A DNA stretch of 6,823 nt from an uncultured Anaerolineae bacterium (GTDB lineage Bacteria > Chloroflexota > Anaerolineae > Anaerolineales > Villigracilaceae). Under the pieces are notes generated by a model. That model was not told the origin of the DNA and did not search any database. It saw nothing but the letters and a program-made list of their open reading frames with translations. This document shows, one piece after another, positions 3,958 to 6,823 of the stretch; the first letter of the stretch is position 1, and each line of letters begins with the position of its first letter. The stretch spans positions 1 to 6,823 of the forward strand of contig CAINXK010000380.1 in assembly GCA_903854805.1 (NCBI GenBank), written 5' to 3'. Position numbers and translations under genes: made by a program.

Positions 3958-6823
3958 ATGGTAAAAGTTGCCCTGCGAGCCTATAACCGAGAAATAGAAG
4001 CCCTGATCGACCAGGGCCATACTGAGGAGGCTGTTGCTCACTGCATGCACATCCTCAAGAATTTCCCCAAGCATTTGGAAACCTACCGCTTGATGGGAAA
4101 GGCTTACCTGGAAGCTCATCGCTACACAGAGGCAGCGGACATCTTTTTGAGAGTGCTGCTGGCCGTGCCAGACGATTTCGTCTCCCAGCTGGGGATGAGC
4201 ATTGTCAACGACGAAAAACGCGACCTGAACATGGCCATCTGGCACATGGAGCGTGCTTTTGAGATCAACTCCACCAATGGCGGCATACAGTCTGAATTAC
4301 GCCGCCTGTACGGCCGCCGCGACGGGCTTGAACCTGAGCGCATTAACCTGACGCGTGGTGCTCTGGCTCAGATATACATGAAGGCCGGAGAATACCAGCG
4401 CGCCATTACCGAGATCAAGTCGGTTCTGTCCGAGGATAATTCCCGCACTGATATGAAAACCTTGCTGGCGCGTGCTTATTTCCGCGCCGACATGAAAAAT
4501 GAGGCCATCGAAAGCTGCGTCGAACTGCTCAAACTCTACCCATACAGCCTGGATGGCAACCGAATTTTGGTAGAACTTCTACCAGATACCAGCGCTCAGA
4601 GCCTGGATCAATATCAGCGCCGGATTCGTTCACTTGATCCGTATGCATCAGGTGCAAACAGCCCGGCCTTTGACACCCAAAGTGTGCCGGAAAACACAAT
4701 CATGCTCGAACGTCTGGATTGGCAGCCCGGCCAAAGTCATCAGGTCGGCACCAACACCCAGGCCAACAGCGCAGCGAGCGCCGAAGGAATTCCTGACTGG
4801 ATGCAGCAATCCGGCTGGGCAGCATCCAGCGGCGAACCCCAACCAGAAATCAATCAGTTCGATGAACCAGAACAACCCGGCGCAGCTTCCAATGAACTGG
4901 CCGCCGCAGAGATCCCTTCCTGGCTGAAAGCCATGGCGCCCGCAACCGTTGCGCCCGAATCCGGCGCTGCCAGCCAGCCCGGCGAAGAAGAAGCAGATTT
5001 TGATTGGCTGGATGGTCTTGGAACACCTGCCACGCAGATTGCGGACCAGGAAAGCGCTCTGGCACCCACCGAAAATATCCCGACTCAAATATTTTCCCCC
5101 GAAATTCCAACTGGCGACAATTTGGATTGGCTGGATAGTTCTGGGCCTGCTCTCAACGCTGGGCAAGCAGCCGCAGATGATAACCTGGCCTGGTTGAATG
5201 ACCTTACCCCGGCTGAAGAAGCCAGGACTGGAATTGAACACCCCGCGGCGACACTGCCTGATTGGCTCAGCGAACCTGAAAAGCCGCTAACTTCAAGCAA
5301 CCCGCCGGCCGGGGATACCCCCGACTGGTTGGACAACCTGTCGCTGGAGACTCAGGCTGAGGCCGCCGCGCTCGAAAAAACCCCAGACTGGCTGAAGGAG
5401 CTGGCAGTGGAACCAACCACCAGCCAAACCCCACCAAGCTCTGAGCCTGTCAGCACGCTTACAACCGAAACCATCCCCAGCTTGCCGCAAGAGATGGACG
5501 TCTGGCCGGTCGTCGCGGAAAACCTGGAAACTCCACAAACATCTCCATCTGAGCCTGCCGCCATCGAAGATACACCAGATTGGATGCAAGGACTGGCCGC
5601 TGAAGTACCTGCCCCCAGCACAGCCTCCGACTCGCCTTCAGCCGACGAAAGCGCCGATTGGTTGAACCAGTTCATGTCTCCGGATGTTGAAAACGCCACC
5701 CAACCAGAAACAGAGAATGATTGGTTGGGCTCACTCGAACAACCAACTTACAGCCTGGAAGCCACACCAGACGAACCCATCCATGAAGAGGACAGTTCCG
5801 GCAGTTCCCTCGATCGGATTGGCGATATCCCAGAATTTTCTGCACAAACCAATCCGGTTTCCAGCCCACCTGCTCCAGCCCTGGGCGAGGCCGATCAGGA
5901 AGAAGCCTTCAAATGGTTGGAAATGTTGATGGCCGGGCAAATCACAACACCATCAGAATCTGCCGAAATGGCAGCGACGAGCCAGCCAGCCAGTGCACAA
6001 ACTGCTGCTCCAGATGCCGGGGCTAACAATCAACAGGACCAAGCCGCACAATGGCTGCAATCGCTGACCCAGGATCAAAACGTGGCCGCTGAAGAAGCAC
6101 CCAGCCCAGCAGCCGACGAAGCAACTCAGCCCAGCTCTGAACTAATCAGCCCGGCGGCCGAAGAACCACTCTCGGCATTGGTCACCGGCCCTGGCACCAG
6201 TGCTTCCGACCAGGACGATGCTTTGGCCTGGCTTGAATCGTTGGCCGCCTCACAAGGCGCCAAACCTGAAGAACTGATCACCGCACCCGCCGAGCGCAGC
6301 GCAACCGCGCCCGAGTGGGTTTCCGCCGCAGAGACACAACCGACAGCCGCAAGCCTGCCTGTCGACGATAGCCTGAGCACCGAAGAACCGCTCTCGGCAT
6401 TGGTCACCGGCCCTGGCACCAGTGCATCCGACCAGGACGATGCTTTGGCCTGGCTCGAATCGCTGGCCGCCGCACAAGGCGCCAAACCTGAAGAACTGAT
6501 CACCGCGCCCGCCGAGCGCAGTGCTAGCGCGCCCGAGTGGGTTTCCACCGCAGAGACACAACCGGCAGCCGCAAGCCTGCCTGACGAAGATAACCTCAAC
6601 ACCGAAGAACCACTCTCGGCATTGGTCACCGGCCCTGGCACCAGCGCCTCCGACCAGGACGATGCTTTGGCCTGGCTCGAATCGCTGGCTGTCTCACAAG
6701 GCGCCAAACCTGAAGAACTGATCACCGCACCCGCCGAGCGCAGCGCAACCGCGCCCGAGTGGGTTTCCGCCGCAGAGACACAACCGACAGCCGCAAGCCT
6801 GCCTGTCGAAGATAGCCTGAGCA
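3958..6823 (+). CDS. Large TPR protein with WL-motif, repeat-rich acidic tail (3' partial)
   Basis: Open from ATG 3958 (GGAG at 3947-3950, 7 bases before) to the window end, giving 955 codons with no stop. No signal peptide or membrane segment is seen, so it is probably cytoplasmic. Residues 1-225 are helical tetratricopeptide repeats: about 9-40, 42-75 (GKAYLEAHRYTEAADIF), a degenerate pair 76-111, 133-165 (AQIYMKAGEYQRAITEI) and 168-202 (ARAYFRADMKNEAIESC). From about 230 on it is low-complexity and acidic, rich in Ala, Pro, Glu, Thr and Ser. This tail is dotted with short (P)DWL/AWL motifs (Trp at 281 to 906). It ends here in three 74-residue tandem repeats. TPRs normally bind protein partners. 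The tail looks like a disordered multivalent linker, and similar Chloroflexota proteins often have further TPRs after it, which would lie outside this window. No enzymatic function is indicated and the role is unknown. Confidence 0.9.
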   Translation, partial: MVKVALRAYNREIEALIDQGHTEEAVAHCMHILKNFPKHLETYRLMGKAYLEAHRYTEAADIFLRVLLAVPDDFVSQLGMSIVNDEKRDLNMAIWHMERAFEINSTNGGIQSELRRLYGRRDGLEPERINLTRGALAQIYMKAGEYQRAITEIKSVLSEDNSRTDMKTLLARAYFRADMKNEAIESCVELLKLYPYSLDGNRILVELLPDTSAQSLDQYQRRIRSLDPYASGANSPAFDTQSVPENTIMLERLDWQPGQSHQVGTNTQANSAASAEGIPDWMQQSGWAASSGEPQPEINQFDEPEQPGAASNELAAAEIPSWLKAMAPATVAPESGAASQPGEEEADFDWLDGLGTPATQIADQESALAPTENIPTQIFSPEIPTGDNLDWLDSSGPALNAGQAAADDNLAWLNDLTPAEEARTGIEHPAATLPDWLSEPEKPLTSSNPPAGDTPDWLDNLSLETQAEAAALEKTPDWLKELAVEPTTSQTPPSSEPVSTLTTETIPSLPQEMDVWPVVAENLETPQTSPSEPAAIEDTPDWMQGLAAEVPAPSTASDSPSADESADWLNQFMSPDVENATQPETENDWLGSLEQPTYSLEATPDEPIHEEDSSGSSLDRIGDIPEFSAQTNPVSSPPAPALGEADQEEAFKWLEMLMAGQITTPSESAEMAATSQPASAQTAAPDAGANNQQDQAAQWLQSLTQDQNVAAEEAPSPAADEATQPSSELISPAAEEPLSALVTGPGTSASDQDDALAWLESLAASQGAKPEELITAPAERSATAPEWVSAAETQPTAASLPVDDSLSTEEPLSALVTGPGTSASDQDDALAWLESLAAAQGAKPEELITAPAERSASAPEWVSTAETQPAAASLPDEDNLNTEEPLSALVTGPGTSASDQDDALAWLESLAVSQGAKPEELITAPAERSATAPEWVSAAETQPTAASLPVEDSLS
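4786..6066 (+). repeat. Array of short Trp-Leu/Trp-Met motifs in the TPR protein tail
   Basis: Within the coding frame, thirteen short motifs of the form [I/T/L]P-D/S-W-[L/M]-x-x-[L/M] or x-D/A/K/Q-W-L-x-x-L occur before the 74-residue repeats. Their Trp residues are at 281, 322, 350, 391, 412, 436, 457, 478, 542, 568, 589, 653 and 699. Examples are IPDWMQQ, IPSWLKAM, FDWLDGL, TPDWLDNL, TPDWLKEL, TPDWMQGL, FKWLEML and QWLQSL. Linkers vary in length, with several exactly 21 residues apart, and are Pro/Ala/Glu-rich. The motifs look like amphipathic turn-helix peptides that could each bind the same partner groove. That function is inferred. Confidence 0.75.
6160..6823 (+). repeat. Three tandem 222-bp (74-residue) in-frame repeats
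   Basis: Units are 6160-6381, 6382-6603 and 6604-6823, the last 2 bases short at the window edge, so the array probably continues. Each encodes EEPLSALVTGPGTSASDQ, then DDALAWLESLAA.QGAKPEEL, then ITAPAERSA.APEWVS and an ETQP.AASLP stretch. By hand count, unit 2 differs from unit 1 at about 16 of 222 bases, and unit 3 from unit 1 at only about 7 of 220. Each unit carries one AWLESL motif (Trp 758, 832, 906) and one PEWV motif (Trp 787, 861, 935). The unit length is a multiple of three, so copy-number change would keep the frame. Confidence 0.95.

Noticed and set aside
4648..5241. 197-residue minus-strand frame opposite the TPR gene
   Set aside because: Antisense shadow of the Ala/Pro/Glu-rich tail, with no independent gene signals.
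6126..6725. 199-residue minus-strand repetitive frame
   Set aside because: It exists only because the 222-bp repeat is free of stops in antisense. The + strand frame carries the conserved WL motifs and continues the TPR protein.
6160..6823. CRISPR array or intergenic tandem repeat
   Set aside because: Units are long, contiguous without spacers, in frame, and vary largely as coding sequence would.

Overview
The window (about 55% GC by eye) carries five genes, all on the + strand. It looks like the chromosome of a Chloroflexota bacterium, probably class Anaerolineae. That assignment is an inference. It rests on the style of the large TPR protein with repeated '(P)DWL' and 'LAWLESLAA.QGAKPEEL' segments, and on the peroxiredoxin-like and S51-like proteins, all of which resemble proteins I associate with that group. 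No rRNA or marker gene is present to confirm it.

Layout: 144-458 is a small protein of the dimeric alpha/beta-barrel (antibiotic biosynthesis monooxygenase-like) type, followed by a hairpin resembling a terminator (483-518). A non-coding stretch (519-773) leads to 774-1265, a peroxiredoxin-like gene. Its reading frame is interrupted by one TGA (897-899), exactly where the family has its first active-site cysteine. The frame continues intact on both sides, and a strong hairpin starts 17 bases after the TGA. The best reading is a selenoprotein with a U-P-Y-C active site and a bacterial SECIS element. Conventional gene calling would report only a truncated C-terminal piece starting at the internal ATG at 939.

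Next come a cyanophycinase/peptidase S51-like protein with a short cysteinyl-tRNA-synthetase-type C-terminal tail (1462-2505), a pyrimidine-nucleoside phosphorylase with its catalytic residues in place (2614-3909), and, 48 bases later, the start of a very large TPR protein (3958 to beyond the window end). That protein has about 225 residues of TPR helices and then a long acidic, Ala/Pro/Glu-rich tail. The tail carries sixteen short Trp-Leu/Trp-Met motifs and ends, within the window, in three near-identical 74-residue tandem repeats.

The genes do not form one obvious pathway. The phosphorylase and TPR gene are close enough to be co-transcribed. The phosphorylase serves nucleoside salvage, and the Sec protein probably serves peroxide or thiol-disulfide chemistry. 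The most notable item is the unannotated selenoprotein; second is the WL-motif/tandem-repeat tail of the TPR protein.
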